Position numbers and translations under genes: made by a program. A DNA stretch of 64,000 bases from Mesorhizobium sp. ZC-5. Lineage in GTDB: Bacteria; Pseudomonadota; Alphaproteobacteria; Rhizobiales; Rhizobiaceae. The notes beneath the pieces were generated by a model. It did not search any database. It was not told where the DNA came from and saw nothing but the letters and a program-made list of their open reading frames with translations. Location: positions 149,354 through 213,353 of the forward strand of contig NZ_JAOWPT010000011.1 in the NCBI RefSeq assembly GCF_025753855.1. The letters are read 5' to 3'. Shown here one piece after another: positions 35,852 to 44,782 of the stretch. How positions within the stretch are numbered: position 1 is the first letter of the stretch; the number at the start of each line of letters is the position of its first letter.

Positions 35852-36892
35852 ATGAAGACCAGGCGTTGGCGGCGAAGCGGAAGTGAACGACTGGAATTCA
35901 CCGAACTCGGGTTCGGTGCCGCACCGGTGGCCAATCTCTATCGCGCGATATCGGATGAGGATGCGCACGCCGTCCTTTGCGAAGCCTGGGACACCGGCAG
36001 CCGTTATTTCGACACCGCGCCGCTCTATGGACTCGGCCTTTCCGAGACGCGGCTCAACCGCTTCCTGCGCGGCAAACGGCGCGACGATTATCTGCTGTCC
36101 AGCAAGGTCGGCCGCGTCCTCAAGGTCTGCGCGCCGGAGGAGCGCACCGGGATCGGAAAGTTCTTCGACACGCCGACTAGGCGCGAGCACTACGATTACA
36201 GCCATGACGGCATCATGCGTTCATTCGAGGCGTCGCTTGAACGGCTCGGCGTCGACCGGATCGACATCCTGTATGTCCACGATCTCGACCTCTTCACACA
36301 CGGCACGCAGGATGTTGTCGATGCGAAGCGTTCCGAGTTCATGAAGTCGGGGTATGCCGCCCTGCTCTCGCTACGCGACCAGAAAGTCATCAAGGCGTTC
36401 GGTGGCGGCATCAATGAATCGGAAGCCTGCCAGTGGCTGGCCGAGCGCGGCGATTTCGACCTGTTCCTGCTCGCCGGGCGCTACACGCTGCTGGAACAGG
36501 GCGCGCTCGATACGCTGCTGCCGCTTTGCGAGCAGCGCGGCATCGGCATCGTGCTCGGCGGGCCGTACAATTCAGGCATACTGGCGGGAGGACCGAAGCC
36601 CGGGGCCTTTTACAATTACTCCGAGGCACCCCAATCCGTGCTCGACAAAGCCGCCCGGATAGAAGCGGCATGTCACCGATACGGCGTGAAGCTCATCGAG
36701 GCCGCGCTGCAGTTCCCGCTTCTCCATCCATCCGTGGTCTCGGTGATCCCGGGCGGACAGACCGTCGATCAGGTTCGCGGAAACCGCTCCATTCTCGATG
36801 CCGAAATACCGCCGGCGCTTTGGGATGAACTGAAGGCCGAGGGCCTGATCCGTCCGGACGCGCCGACCGAGCCAAGAGAAGCCGCCGCATGA
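35852..36892 (+). CDS. Aldo/keto reductase, L-fucose (D-threo-aldose) dehydrogenase type
   Basis: TIM-barrel NAD(P)-dependent oxidoreductase of 346 residues. It has the AKR tetrad in DTAPLYGLGLSE (Asp and Tyr), SSKVGRVL (Lys) and DILYVHDLD (His). This subgroup includes D-threo-aldose 1-dehydrogenase (L-fucose dehydrogenase) and pyridoxal dehydrogenase, which oxidise the sugar or aldehyde to a lactone. The start overlaps nothing upstream and has AGGAG. The lactonase gene begins inside its end, so dehydrogenase and lactonase would act in sequence. Confidence 0.82.
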   Translation: MKTRRWRRSGSERLEFTELGFGAAPVANLYRAISDEDAHAVLCEAWDTGSRYFDTAPLYGLGLSETRLNRFLRGKRRDDYLLSSKVGRVLKVCAPEERTGIGKFFDTPTRREHYDYSHDGIMRSFEASLERLGVDRIDILYVHDLDLFTHGTQDVVDAKRSEFMKSGYAALLSLRDQKVIKAFGGGINESEACQWLAERGDFDLFLLAGRYTLLEQGALDTLLPLCEQRGIGIVLGGPYNSGILAGGPKPGAFYNYSEAPQSVLDKAARIEAACHRYGVKLIEAALQFPLLHPSVVSVIPGGQTVDQVRGNRSILDAEIPPALWDELKAEGLIRPDAPTEPREAAA

Positions 36893-37740
36893 CCCCCCGT
36901 ATCGACGCCCATCATCACTTCTGGAACCCGGCTCGGGGCGACTACGACTGGATGCCGAAGGACAACGCCGTTCTCAACCGGTCCTATCTGCCGCACGACT
37001 TTGCACCGCATCTGGCAGAAGCCGGTATCGGCAGCACCGTGCTCGTGCAGGCCGCCGCGACAGTCGAGGAAACCGAATACATGATCGGCATCGCCGACGC
37101 GACCGGCAGCGTCGCCGCCGTCGTCGGGTGGATCGATTTCGAGGACCGTAGCCACCTCAAGCATCTGGAACGTCTGCGCGATCATCCGAAATTCGTCGGC
37201 GTGCGGCCGATGATCCAGGACATTCCCGATGTCGACTGGATGCTGCGAGACGATGTGCAATGGGCCTATTCCGCGCTGGTCGACCTCGACCTCACCTTCG
37301 ACGCGCTGGGTTTTTCGCGGCATCTCGTCAATTTCCTCGCGCTCCTCAAGCGCTATCCGAAACTCCGCGTCGTCGTCGACCATTGCATGAAGCCGCAGAT
37401 CAGGGACCATGGAACGACGCGCGAAGAGTTCGCCTTGTGGGCGGAAGGCATGGCCCGCATCGCCGACGAAACGACCGCGTTCTGCAAATTCTCAGGGCTG
37501 GTGACAGAAGCAAACGAAGGCTGGACCGTTGACGACCTTCGGCCCTACGCAGCGCATCTCCTGCAAGTTTTCGGGCCTGACAGGCTGATGTGGGGGTCAG
37601 ACTGGCCGGTGTGCCTGTTGCGCGCGGATTATCGCGACTGGCACCAGGCCGCACAAACGCTCATGGCCGAATTGAGCGATCCCGGCAAGGAACAGGTCTT
37701 CGGCGGCACCGCCGCGCGCTTCTATGGGATAAAGTCCTGA
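36889..37740 (+). CDS. Amidohydrolase-fold lactonase, L-fuconolactonase type
   Basis: COG3618 lactonase of 283 residues. The metal-site start RIDAHHHFWNPARGDYDW and the end GPDRLMWGSDWPVC with catalytic Asp are typical. Members open L-fucono-1,5-lactone, L-rhamnono-lactone or related lactones. The four-base overlap with the reductase gene supports coupled oxidation and hydrolysis of a 6-deoxyhexose. The FucU-like mutarotase at 25888-26343 fits L-fucose. Confidence 0.83.
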   Translation: MTPRIDAHHHFWNPARGDYDWMPKDNAVLNRSYLPHDFAPHLAEAGIGSTVLVQAAATVEETEYMIGIADATGSVAAVVGWIDFEDRSHLKHLERLRDHPKFVGVRPMIQDIPDVDWMLRDDVQWAYSALVDLDLTFDALGFSRHLVNFLALLKRYPKLRVVVDHCMKPQIRDHGTTREEFALWAEGMARIADETTAFCKFSGLVTEANEGWTVDDLRPYAAHLLQVFGPDRLMWGSDWPVCLLRADYRDWHQAAQTLMAELSDPGKEQVFGGTAARFYGIKS

Positions 37741-37741
37741 C

Positions 37742-37757
37742 GGCCGGCTGCTCGGCC
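37742..37757. terminator. Hairpin between convergent lactonase and uxaA-type genes
   Basis: GGCCG-GCTGCT-CGGCC directly after the lactonase stop. A second small repeat, GTAAGC-AAAC-GCTTAC at 37762-37777, follows and overlaps the stop of the convergent dehydratase gene. Together they can form two stems ending the converging transcripts. Neither has a T-tract. Confidence 0.5.
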
Positions 37758-37773
37758 ATCAGTAAGCAAACGC

Positions 37774-39312
37774 TTACATGACCGCGCCGAGCTGCCACGG
37801 TACATACTCATTGTCGCCGAGGCCGAGATTTTCGCTCTTGCTCTTCTCGCCGGACGCGACCGCCAGAATGCGGTCGATGATCTGCCGCCCCTTTTCCTCG
37901 ATCGGCACGCCATCGTCGATGATGTCGCCGCAGTTCAGGTCCATGTCCTCCTCGAGTTGGCGGTACATGGCGGAGTTGGTCGCGAGCTTGATGGTCGGGG
38001 CAGGCTTGGAGCCGAAGGCCGAGCCGCGGCCGGTCGTGAAGACGATGATCTGCGAACCCGAAGCGATCTGGCCGGTGGCAGAAACCGGATCGTACCCAGG
38101 CGAATCCATGAACACGAAGCCGGGTTTCTTGACCCGCTCGGCGTAGAGCAGCACATCGGAAAGCGCCAGCGTGCCGCCCTTGGCCGCCGCCCCGAGCGAC
38201 TTTTCAAGGATGGTCGTCAGTCCGCCCGCCTTGTTTCCCGGCGACGGATTGTTGTCCATCGAGCCGCCGTTCATCTGCGTGTAGTTCTCCCACCAGCGGA
38301 TACGCTCGATCAGCTTGTCGCCGACCTCCTGCGAGGCGGCGCGGCGCACCAGCAATTGCTCGGCGCCATAGATTTCTGGCGTTTCGGAGAGCAGCGCCGT
38401 ACCGCCATTGCGCACAAGGATGTCGGTTGCAGCCCCCAGCGCCGGGTTGGCAGTCACGCCCGAAAAGCCGTCGGAGCCGCCGCACTGCAGCCCGATCACC
38501 AGTTCGCTCACCGGGATGGGTTCGCGCCTGACAGCGTTGACGGCGGGCAGCAGTTCCTTGATCGCCGCGATGCCCGCCTCGATCGTCTTTCGCGTGCCGC
38601 CGGTTTCCTGGATGGTCAGGCCGTGGAAGCGTTCCTCGCCCCGCGACCCGAACATGGAGCGCATGCGGCCGACCTGCATGACCTCGCAGCCAAGCCCGAT
38701 GAAGATCGCGGCGCCGACATTCGGATGCGTCGCGTGACCCCAAAGCACCCGCTGCAATGTGTCGTAACCTTCGCCTGACGCGGCCATGCCGCAGCCGGTT
38801 CCGTGCGCCAGCGCGATGACGCCGTCGATGTTAGGATAGTCGTCGAGCGCACCGGTGCGATTGAAGTGGTCGGCGATGTGACGAACGACGGTCGCGGAAC
38901 AATTCACCGTGGCGCACAGCGCTATGTAGTTGCGGGTGGCCGCGCCGCCGTCGCCGCGCCGGTAGCCGCGGAAGGTCAGTCGCTCGTTTTCGGGAACGTA
39001 CTCGACCGGCCGGAAGTCCTGACCAACATGGTAATGCTGGTCATGCGCCCCCATCAGGCAATTGTGCGTGTGAATGTGTTCACCGGCGGCGATAGGGCGG
39101 CTGGCATAGCCAATGATCTGCCCGAATTTGAAGATGGGTTTGCCTTCAGCGATATCGGCCGTCGCGATTTTATGTCCCGACGGCACCAGCCGCTCCAGGG
39201 CAACACCTGTGCCCGCCGGGCGCTGTCCGGCCCCAAACGCCTTGGTCAGAACGACCACGTTGTCGTTCCCATGCAGGCGAATTACGCCGTCCATTGACAT
39301 CCCGCTCGACAT
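37774..39312 (-). CDS. uxaA: UxaA/GarD family sugar-acid dehydratase
   Basis: Full-length altronate/galactarate dehydratase of 512 residues. The N-terminal SAF-like domain (about 10-100) contains AAGEHIHTHNCL. The larger catalytic part includes GTGCGMAASGEGYD, GLQCGGSDGFSGVTANPALG and NNPSPGNKAGGLTTILEKSLG. UxaA converts altronate to 2-keto-3-deoxygluconate, completing the galacturonate branch. It lies next to the lactonase, so it could instead dehydrate a sugar acid of that route. The ATG at 39312 follows GGAG; one at 39300 is possible. Confidence 0.85.
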   Translation of the reverse strand: MSSGMSMDGVIRLHGNDNVVVLTKAFGAGQRPAGTGVALERLVPSGHKIATADIAEGKPIFKFGQIIGYASRPIAAGEHIHTHNCLMGAHDQHYHVGQDFRPVEYVPENERLTFRGYRRGDGGAATRNYIALCATVNCSATVVRHIADHFNRTGALDDYPNIDGVIALAHGTGCGMAASGEGYDTLQRVLWGHATHPNVGAAIFIGLGCEVMQVGRMRSMFGSRGEERFHGLTIQETGGTRKTIEAGIAAIKELLPAVNAVRREPIPVSELVIGLQCGGSDGFSGVTANPALGAATDILVRNGGTALLSETPEIYGAEQLLVRRAASQEVGDKLIERIRWWENYTQMNGGSMDNNPSPGNKAGGLTTILEKSLGAAAKGGTLALSDVLLYAERVKKPGFVFMDSPGYDPVSATGQIASGSQIIVFTTGRGSAFGSKPAPTIKLATNSAMYRQLEEDMDLNCGDIIDDGVPIEEKGRQIIDRILAVASGEKSKSENLGLGDNEYVPWQLGAVM

Positions 39313-39426
39313 TCCATTTCTCCGAAAGCTCAACTTTCGCTGATTTGAGCCTTCTTCATCAGCGAAGCAAGCATACACCGCTCCTGAGACTCGGGAAAAT
39401 CGCACAGAATTGCGTTGTCGCCCGGC

Positions 39427-39741
39427 TCAGAAGCAGGTGGTCACGAGCCTGTTGCGTGTAAGGCGCTGCTGGCAACCCTGTTGCAGGCGGGGTATTTTCA
39501 GCCGCTGCGGCTCGACACGCGGCCGGTCCTGCTCCCGGTACTGCTGCTGCTGGCGTTGAAAGTCCCGCCTGCCCTGGATGCGATCCAGTGCCTGCAATTC
39601 GCCCGGAGCAATAATCCTGCTTCGCTCGGCGCGGTTCAGCGGATCAGTCGAGAAGGTTTGCGCCGGAACAGCTACCACTGCGGCAACCAACACAACCATA
39701 GACAGAAAGATCGTTTCGACGGCCCGAACCGGCAACCGCAT
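39427..39741 (-). CDS. Small secreted Gln/Arg-rich protein
   Basis: A 104-residue protein with a clear signal peptide (MRLPVRAVETIFLSMVVLVA, cleavage near VPAQ) followed by a basic tail rich in Gln and Arg. Two cysteines sit in the last 20 residues. The ATG at 39741 has GAGGAA upstream. A long frame continues upstream through the exporter gene in a different register and is not the real start. It lies about 100 bases downstream of the DHA2 exporter on the same strand. I do not recognise a family. Confidence 0.6.
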   Translation of the reverse strand: MRLPVRAVETIFLSMVVLVAAVVAVPAQTFSTDPLNRAERSRIIAPGELQALDRIQGRRDFQRQQQQYREQDRPRVEPQRLKIPRLQQGCQQRLTRNRLVTTCF

Positions 39742-39839
39742 CCGCTTTTCCTCGTGCGCGGAGAAACCCGCTTCGCCTGAATGTAGTGCGGACGGTCCCG
39801 CCTTTCCACCCGATGAACCGGATGGGAGAGTTTTGCACG

Positions 39840-41408
39840 TCAACCGGTAGACTGCGGAGCCGGTTCCTTGACCGCACCGCTCCCCGCGACCTCGGCCTGC
39901 GAACGCCGCAGCAGAATTAGCGCCAGAATTGCCGCCGCCACGGCGATGACAGCGCTCAACGCCATCGTCAGTTGCAGCGCCTCGGTGAACGACTGGCGCG
40001 CGACAGCCAGCAACTCCTCTCCAGCTTCGGTGGGCAATTGCCCGGCCATCGCCACCGCAGCGCCGAGCGTATCGCGCGCTGCGTTCAAAGCTTCCGGCGA
40101 CGTGCCCACCGCCCCGACATCGGCCATGCTGCCGCGGTAGATCGCCGTGATCACGCTGCCAAGCACGGCGATACCAAGCGCGCCGCCAAATTCCGTGCTG
40201 GTTTCGGCGATCCCGGACGCGGCGCCGGCCTTCTCGGGCGCCACCGAGCCAATGATGAGGTCCGTTGTCATGGTAAAGGCCGGCGCCATACCGACCGAGA
40301 AAACGACGTAGCCGATCACCACCACGGCGAGTTCGTTCGGGCCGCCTATCCGGGTCAGCAAAGCAAAGCCAAGAGCGGCGATGAGCAATCCGCCGGCCAT
40401 TACATGTGAGGGGCGGAACCTCCGCGCGATCGCCGGCGACAGCATCGAACCAGCAATGAAGCCTATTGCAGAAGGCGCGGTCCAAAGCCCAGCCTCCAGC
40501 GGCCCCATGCCGAGCACCAGTTGCAGGTACTGGGCGATGAAAAGGAATGCCGAGAACGCGATGAAGAAGGCGAGGATGTTGATCGACAGCGAGGCCGTGA
40601 ATGCCGGCGAACGAAATATGCTCATGTCGATCAAAGGGATAGCGAGCCTTTGCTGGCGGCGCACGAACGCAAAACCGACGATCAGACCTGCGAGGATCAC
40701 GGCAACCGGCAGCCAGCCAGCACCATGTTCGGCGAACTGCTTGATGCCGTAGATGACCGCAAGCACGGAAAGCAGCGACAAGGCAGCACTGGTCAGATCT
40801 AGCCTGCCAGCTTCAGGGTCACGGTATTCCGGCAGCAACAGCGGACCGACGACAAGCAGCAGGGCCATCACCGGGAGGGCGATCAGGAACACCGAACCCC
40901 ACCAGAAATATTCGAGCAGCGCGCCTCCGACCAGCGGACCGATGGCGCCACCAGCCGAAAAACTGGCGATCCATACTCCGATGGCGAAACTGCGCTGCCG
41001 ATCGTCGAGAAACATGTTGCGCAGCAGCGACAGCGTCGAGGGCGCCAGCGTCGCCGCGGCGACGCCGAGCAGCGCGCGCGCCGCAATCAGCATTTCGGCG
41101 CTTGTCGAAAACGCTGCGAAGATGGAGGCGGCGCCGAAGGCTACCGCCCCGATCATCAACAGCTTGCGGCGGCCGATTCGATCGCCAAGCGTGCCCATCG
41201 TGATCAGCGACCCGGCAACGAGGAAACCGTAGATGTCGACGATCCACAGCAGTTGCGAACTTGTGGGTTTCAAGTCCGCAGCGAGATGCGGCACAGCGAG
41301 GTTCAGTACCGTCAGGTCCATCGAATAAAGCAGGCAAGGCAGTGCCAGAACCGCAAGACCGATCCACTCGCGGCGTCCGGCCATGGGAGCAACAGGATTG
41401 ACGGGCAT
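39840..41408 (-). CDS. DHA2 family drug exporter (MFS, 14 TM type)
   Basis: Proton-driven exporter of 522 residues. It has about 14 hydrophobic segments and the MFS motif A stretch GTLGDRIGRRKLL after the second. The motif C-like VGGALLEYFWW region marks antiport families. QacA/SmvA-type relatives expel cationic dyes, biocides or antibiotics. A perfect 10-bp palindrome lies 62 bases upstream of the start. No regulator gene is adjacent. Confidence 0.87.
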   Translation of the reverse strand: MPVNPVAPMAGRREWIGLAVLALPCLLYSMDLTVLNLAVPHLAADLKPTSSQLLWIVDIYGFLVAGSLITMGTLGDRIGRRKLLMIGAVAFGAASIFAAFSTSAEMLIAARALLGVAAATLAPSTLSLLRNMFLDDRQRSFAIGVWIASFSAGGAIGPLVGGALLEYFWWGSVFLIALPVMALLLVVGPLLLPEYRDPEAGRLDLTSAALSLLSVLAVIYGIKQFAEHGAGWLPVAVILAGLIVGFAFVRRQQRLAIPLIDMSIFRSPAFTASLSINILAFFIAFSAFLFIAQYLQLVLGMGPLEAGLWTAPSAIGFIAGSMLSPAIARRFRPSHVMAGGLLIAALGFALLTRIGGPNELAVVVIGYVVFSVGMAPAFTMTTDLIIGSVAPEKAGAASGIAETSTEFGGALGIAVLGSVITAIYRGSMADVGAVGTSPEALNAARDTLGAAVAMAGQLPTEAGEELLAVARQSFTEALQLTMALSAVIAVAAAILALILLRRSQAEVAGSGAVKEPAPQSTG

Positions 41409-41469
41409 ATCGATGGTCCTTTGTCGGATACAGATTGCCGAAGCGGATTGCAGGCAAAGTAGCTCATGC

Positions 41470-41493
41470 CTCCTGACAGCTATCTGTCAGGAG
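41470..41493. promoter_or_regulatory. Perfect 10-bp palindrome upstream of the exporter gene
   Basis: CTCCTGACAG-CTAT-CTGTCAGGAG, with perfect 10-bp arms. It lies 62 bases before the exporter start and 60 bases after the VOC gene stop on the same strand. As RNA it would be a strong hairpin able to end the VOC transcript. As DNA it has the size and symmetry of a TetR-family operator, which often controls DHA2 exporters. No T-tract follows in either direction, which slightly favours the operator reading. Confidence 0.55.
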
Positions 41494-41552
41494 CATCGGA
41501 TCGGCCGCGATTTGTGGTAGAAGCGAGCCGCGACGCCCGCCAACTGCCAAGC

Positions 41553-41930
41553 CTATCCGTTCACGACGGCGTGGATGTTTCCGTCAGGATCCTTGAACCA
41601 TGCCGCCTTGATGGCGCCGGTCACATGCACGTCGCCTTCCATGGCCATGCCCGGAAAATCGTAGCGTTCGAAGGCAACGCCTTTCGCCTTCAAGGCCTGG
41701 ACGATATCAGCGATACCGTCGCCGACCACCCAGGTTACAGCGGTTGCCTTGTTGGTTCCGGCAAGCTCGGATTCATAGACGAAAAGCGTCGACCGCCCGG
41801 CGGAATAGGTGACCACGCCTGGCTCTTCGCCATCGAGCGATTTCAGGCCAAGCTTGCCTTCGTAAAAGGCCCTTGCGGTTTTGAGGTCGCGGACAGCGAC
41901 TGTTGCGACCGCATCTTTGTTCTCAAGCAT
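41553..41930 (-). CDS. VOC/glyoxalase-like protein
   Basis: A single vicinal-oxygen-chelate domain pair of 125 residues with the beta-alpha-beta-beta-beta pattern: ATVAVRDLKTARAFYEGKLG at the start and AAWFKDPDGNIHAVVNG at the end. Family members bind metal and small ligands (glyoxalase I, bleomycin-binding protein). It lies in a run with DUF899 and DGPF proteins downstream of an ECF sigma factor, a common grouping. The ligand is unknown. Confidence 0.82.
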   Translation of the reverse strand: MLENKDAVATVAVRDLKTARAFYEGKLGLKSLDGEEPGVVTYSAGRSTLFVYESELAGTNKATAVTWVVGDGIADIVQALKAKGVAFERYDFPGMAMEGDVHVTGAIKAAWFKDPDGNIHAVVNG

Positions 41931-41977
41931 GGCGTTCTCCTTTCGCTATAGTGCTGCCTGATGCGGGTGGTACGCTG

Positions 41978-42736
41978 TCAGCCAGCCGCGCAACAACAGG
42001 CATCGGGTTCGCTGGAACCGGCGACAGATACTTTCTTCTCATACTTGTCGTGGTGCCTGACCCAGTCGGTGAGATCACCGTTCGGACCGGTCTCGTCACG
42101 CCCCTTCGGCGTCAGGTCGAGGTAGTTGTAGGCGCCGATCAGTAGCTCGTCGCCACGGCCGAACGATGAAAACACATGAAAGACGTCGCCGCTCTCGTCT
42201 TTGTAGAAAGTGCTGATCCCCGGCAGTTCGGAGCTCGAATTCTCGATCAGCCGATAGTTGTAGTAGACCTCGCCCCCGGCCAGGTCTTCCGGCCGGAAGG
42301 AGACGTGGAAGTCGAAATTGAAGTCGCTGTCGAACGACGACACCCAGTTGAAGTACCAGTCCATGCGGCGCTTGTAGGCCTCGATCTTGCCGATCGGCGC
42401 GCGGGAGACGGCTGCGAAAGTCACATCGCGATGCTCGAAATGCTGGCGGGCGGCATCGACATGGTCGGCCTGGAAGGAACAGCCGACACAGCCTTCCTGC
42501 CAGTCCGGAGCGAACATGAAATGCTGCACGATCAACTGGCTGCGATTTTCGAAGAGATCGGCGAGTGTCTTCTTGCCGTCGACGCTGTCGAAGACATAGT
42601 GCTTGTCGACCTTCACCCAGGGTAGCGCACGGCGCTCGGCGCTCAGTTCGTCACGGAAGCGGGTGAGTTCTTTTTCGCGGGCGAGATGAGCCTTCTGCGC
42701 GGCGACCCATTCGTCGCGGGGTACGATATTTGTCAT
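41978..42736 (-). CDS. DUF899 thioredoxin-like protein
   Basis: Protein of 252 residues in the DUF899 family, distantly thioredoxin-like. The stretch FMFAPDWQEGCVGCSF has the C-x2-C pair at the active-site position, and FNFDFHVSF is typical of the family. It ends in an unusual cysteine-rich tail, DACCCAAG. The ATG at 42736 follows GGAGG. It lies in the ECF sigma neighbourhood. Function is not established. Confidence 0.82.
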   Translation of the reverse strand: MTNIVPRDEWVAAQKAHLAREKELTRFRDELSAERRALPWVKVDKHYVFDSVDGKKTLADLFENRSQLIVQHFMFAPDWQEGCVGCSFQADHVDAARQHFEHRDVTFAAVSRAPIGKIEAYKRRMDWYFNWVSSFDSDFNFDFHVSFRPEDLAGGEVYYNYRLIENSSSELPGISTFYKDESGDVFHVFSSFGRGDELLIGAYNYLDLTPKGRDETGPNGDLTDWVRHHDKYEKKVSVAGSSEPDACCCAAG

Positions 42737-42784
42737 TTCTGCCTCCATGACTTGCCTGGATATTATCGGACGCCGGACGCCGGA

Positions 42785-43141
42785 TCAGTCCTCGCCCAAC
42801 TTCATGATCGGCCGCACTTCGATCGTTCCGAGACGGGCCAGCGGGATTTTCTTGGCGATTTCGATCGCCTCGTCCTTGTCCCTGGTTTCGACCATGACGA
42901 AACCGAGCAACTGCTCCTTGGTCTCTGCGAACGGGCCATCGAGGATGTCGACCTGGTCGTCCCTGATCCGAATGCATGTGGCCGTCTGGACGGACTGGAG
43001 CGCCTGCGCAGCGATCAGGTGGCCGCTTCGCTCGAGCTCCTTGTCATAGCCGATGGAGTCGCTGTCGAGACGCTCCATTTCCGTCTTCGACATCGCGTCG
43101 AGCGTTCGCTCTTCACCATAGACAAGGCACAGGAATTTCAT
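42785..43141 (-). CDS. DGPF/YCII domain protein (1)
   Basis: Small ferredoxin-like fold protein of 118 residues with the family motif DGPFAETKEQLLGFVMVE. DGPF proteins are consistently encoded beside ECF42-type sigma factors and are proposed targets or partners, but their chemistry is unknown. The ATG at 43141 follows GGAG and overlaps the stop of the small membrane protein (ATGA). A second DGPF gene lies at 44779-45153. Confidence 0.87.
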   Translation of the reverse strand: MKFLCLVYGEERTLDAMSKTEMERLDSDSIGYDKELERSGHLIAAQALQSVQTATCIRIRDDQVDILDGPFAETKEQLLGFVMVETRDKDEAIEIAKKIPLARLGTIEVRPIMKLGED

Positions 43142-43392
43142 CGAGTTACTCCATGTTGCGAAATGGGCTGATGTGATGCCTGCTGGCTGGCCGCCATGCG
43201 GACTTGTCCGGCCGAAATGTCCAGGAACAGGAAGAAAAGGCTGAGCATCCCCAAAGCCGAAACCAGCCCGAGCAGTCCGGACCGCCCCGCCTGGCGGCGT
43301 TCCACTTGATCATTCGCAGCATACTTGTCGCCGCGGATCGCGTGCACCCTGGTGAACTGGCCCAACGCTATGGCAGTGTCGAAAGCGAGCAT
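43138..43392 (-). CDS. Small single-helix membrane protein
   Basis: An 84-residue protein with one hydrophobic stretch near the middle (GLLGLVSALGMLSLFFLFLD). The ATG at 43392 has a good AGGAG six bases upstream, and the stop overlaps the start of the DGPF gene. It lies between the sigma factor and DGPF genes. I recognise no family. Overlap and ribosome site support that it is translated. Confidence 0.55.
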   Translation of the reverse strand: MLAFDTAIALGQFTRVHAIRGDKYAANDQVERRQAGRSGLLGLVSALGMLSLFFLFLDISAGQVRMAASQQASHQPISQHGVTR

Positions 43393-43522
43393 CACAATCT
43401 CCTGTCGGGCCGCAGCCACTCCAATCCGTCGATGCAAGGACGAACGGGAAGCGGCGAATCCGACAGCCTCGCGAAAATTTTCTCAGATTCTTATTTGGAG
43501 CCGGCCGCAGCCAGCTTTCATG

Positions 43523-44782
43523 TCAGGCGGCTGACACGTTACCCTGGCTCGGCAACTGGCTGATCTGCATTCTTATGTGATCTGCCTCGGCGGCAGTGTT
43601 GGCCAGTGCGAGAGCCCGCTCGAAAGCTTCACGCGCAGCGTCCATCCGCCCCAACTCCTTAAGCAGCGCGCCCTTCACCCCGTAAAAATGAAAATAGCTT
43701 GTCAGTTGCTCGCCAAGCGGCTCGATCATCGCGAGGGCCGCGGCCGGGCCATGGAGTTTCGCGACCGCGACCGCCCTATTGAGCGAGATAACTGGCGAAG
43801 GCTGCAGTCCCTGCAGCACGGCGTAGAGTTGATCGATCTCCGCCCAGTCGGTGTCCTCGGCCTTCGAGGCATCGGCATGCACAGCGGCAATGGCAGCCTG
43901 AATCTGGTATGGCCCGGGCCGTCGGGCACTGAGCGCCTTCTTCACCAGGTCGATCCCCTCGGCGATCATGCGCTTGTTCCAAAGGCTTCGATCCTGATCG
44001 TGCAGGAGCACGATGGCATTGTTGGCATCGAGCCTCGCCGGGCTTCGCGCATGCTGCAAGAGGACCAGCGCGGTCAGTCCCATGATCTCGTTCTCGGCCG
44101 GGAAAAGCACAAGCAGCAACCGTGCCAGCCGGATCGCCTCCTCGCATAACGGCACCCTGACATGCACGGTGCCGCCGCTCGCCGAATAGCCTTCATTGAA
44201 CAGCAGGTAGATCATTGCTGCGACGGTGGCGAGCCGCTGCGTACGCTCGCGCGCGTCAGGCGCCTCGTAAGGCACATTGGCCTCGGCGATGCGTTTTTTG
44301 GCGCGGGTAATGCGCTGTTCCATGGCCGCCTCGGTCACTAGGAACGCACGCGCTATCTCCTTGACCGAAAGACCCGAAACGATGCGCAAAGCCAGCGCTA
44401 TCTGCTGGTTTGCCGGCAATTCGGGATGGCAGCAGATGAAAAGCAGCCGCAGCACATCATCCCGATACTGGCCGCTGTCCATGCCTTCGGCGATCGCTGT
44501 TTCGGCATCGTCGAGATCCGAAATCAGGTCGTCCGGCGGCAAAGCCTGCTGCTTGCTGCGCCGCCTCACCTCGTCGAGCGCAGCATTGCGTCCGACAAAG
44601 ATCAGCCAGGCTGCCGGGTCGCGCGGCAGGCCTTTTTCCGGCCAGTTCTTCAAGGCGCGCAGGGAAGCCTCCTGGAATGCCTCTTCCGCCGTGTCGAGAT
44701 CGCGGAAATAGCGCAGCAGGGCGCCGACCGCCTGTGGACGTGCGGCAGTCAGCGCCGCGTCGATCCAGGCAGCTTCCCTCAT
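43523..44782 (-). CDS. ECF sigma factor with long C-terminal extension, ECF42-like
   Basis: Sigma-70 family protein of 419 residues, much longer than a plain ECF sigma (about 180). Region 2 (residues about 15-80) includes YFRDLDTAEEAFQEASL, and region 4 (about 115-175) contains SGLSVKEIARAFLVTEAAM. The remaining 240 residues are helical and TPR-like. This layout and the DGPF neighbours match the ECF42 group, which lacks an anti-sigma gene and is thought to be controlled through its extension. Its stop overlaps nothing downstream; its start overlaps the stop position of the upstream DGPF gene region. Confidence 0.87.
   Translation of the reverse strand: MREAAWIDAALTAARPQAVGALLRYFRDLDTAEEAFQEASLRALKNWPEKGLPRDPAAWLIFVGRNAALDEVRRRSKQQALPPDDLISDLDDAETAIAEGMDSGQYRDDVLRLLFICCHPELPANQQIALALRIVSGLSVKEIARAFLVTEAAMEQRITRAKKRIAEANVPYEAPDARERTQRLATVAAMIYLLFNEGYSASGGTVHVRVPLCEEAIRLARLLLVLFPAENEIMGLTALVLLQHARSPARLDANNAIVLLHDQDRSLWNKRMIAEGIDLVKKALSARRPGPYQIQAAIAAVHADASKAEDTDWAEIDQLYAVLQGLQPSPVISLNRAVAVAKLHGPAAALAMIEPLGEQLTSYFHFYGVKGALLKELGRMDAAREAFERALALANTAAEADHIRMQISQLPSQGNVSAA

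Noticed and set aside
39742-40485. Upstream extension of the small secreted protein into the exporter gene
   Set aside because: The extension overlaps the DHA2 exporter in another register. The signal peptide and ribosome site start at 39741.
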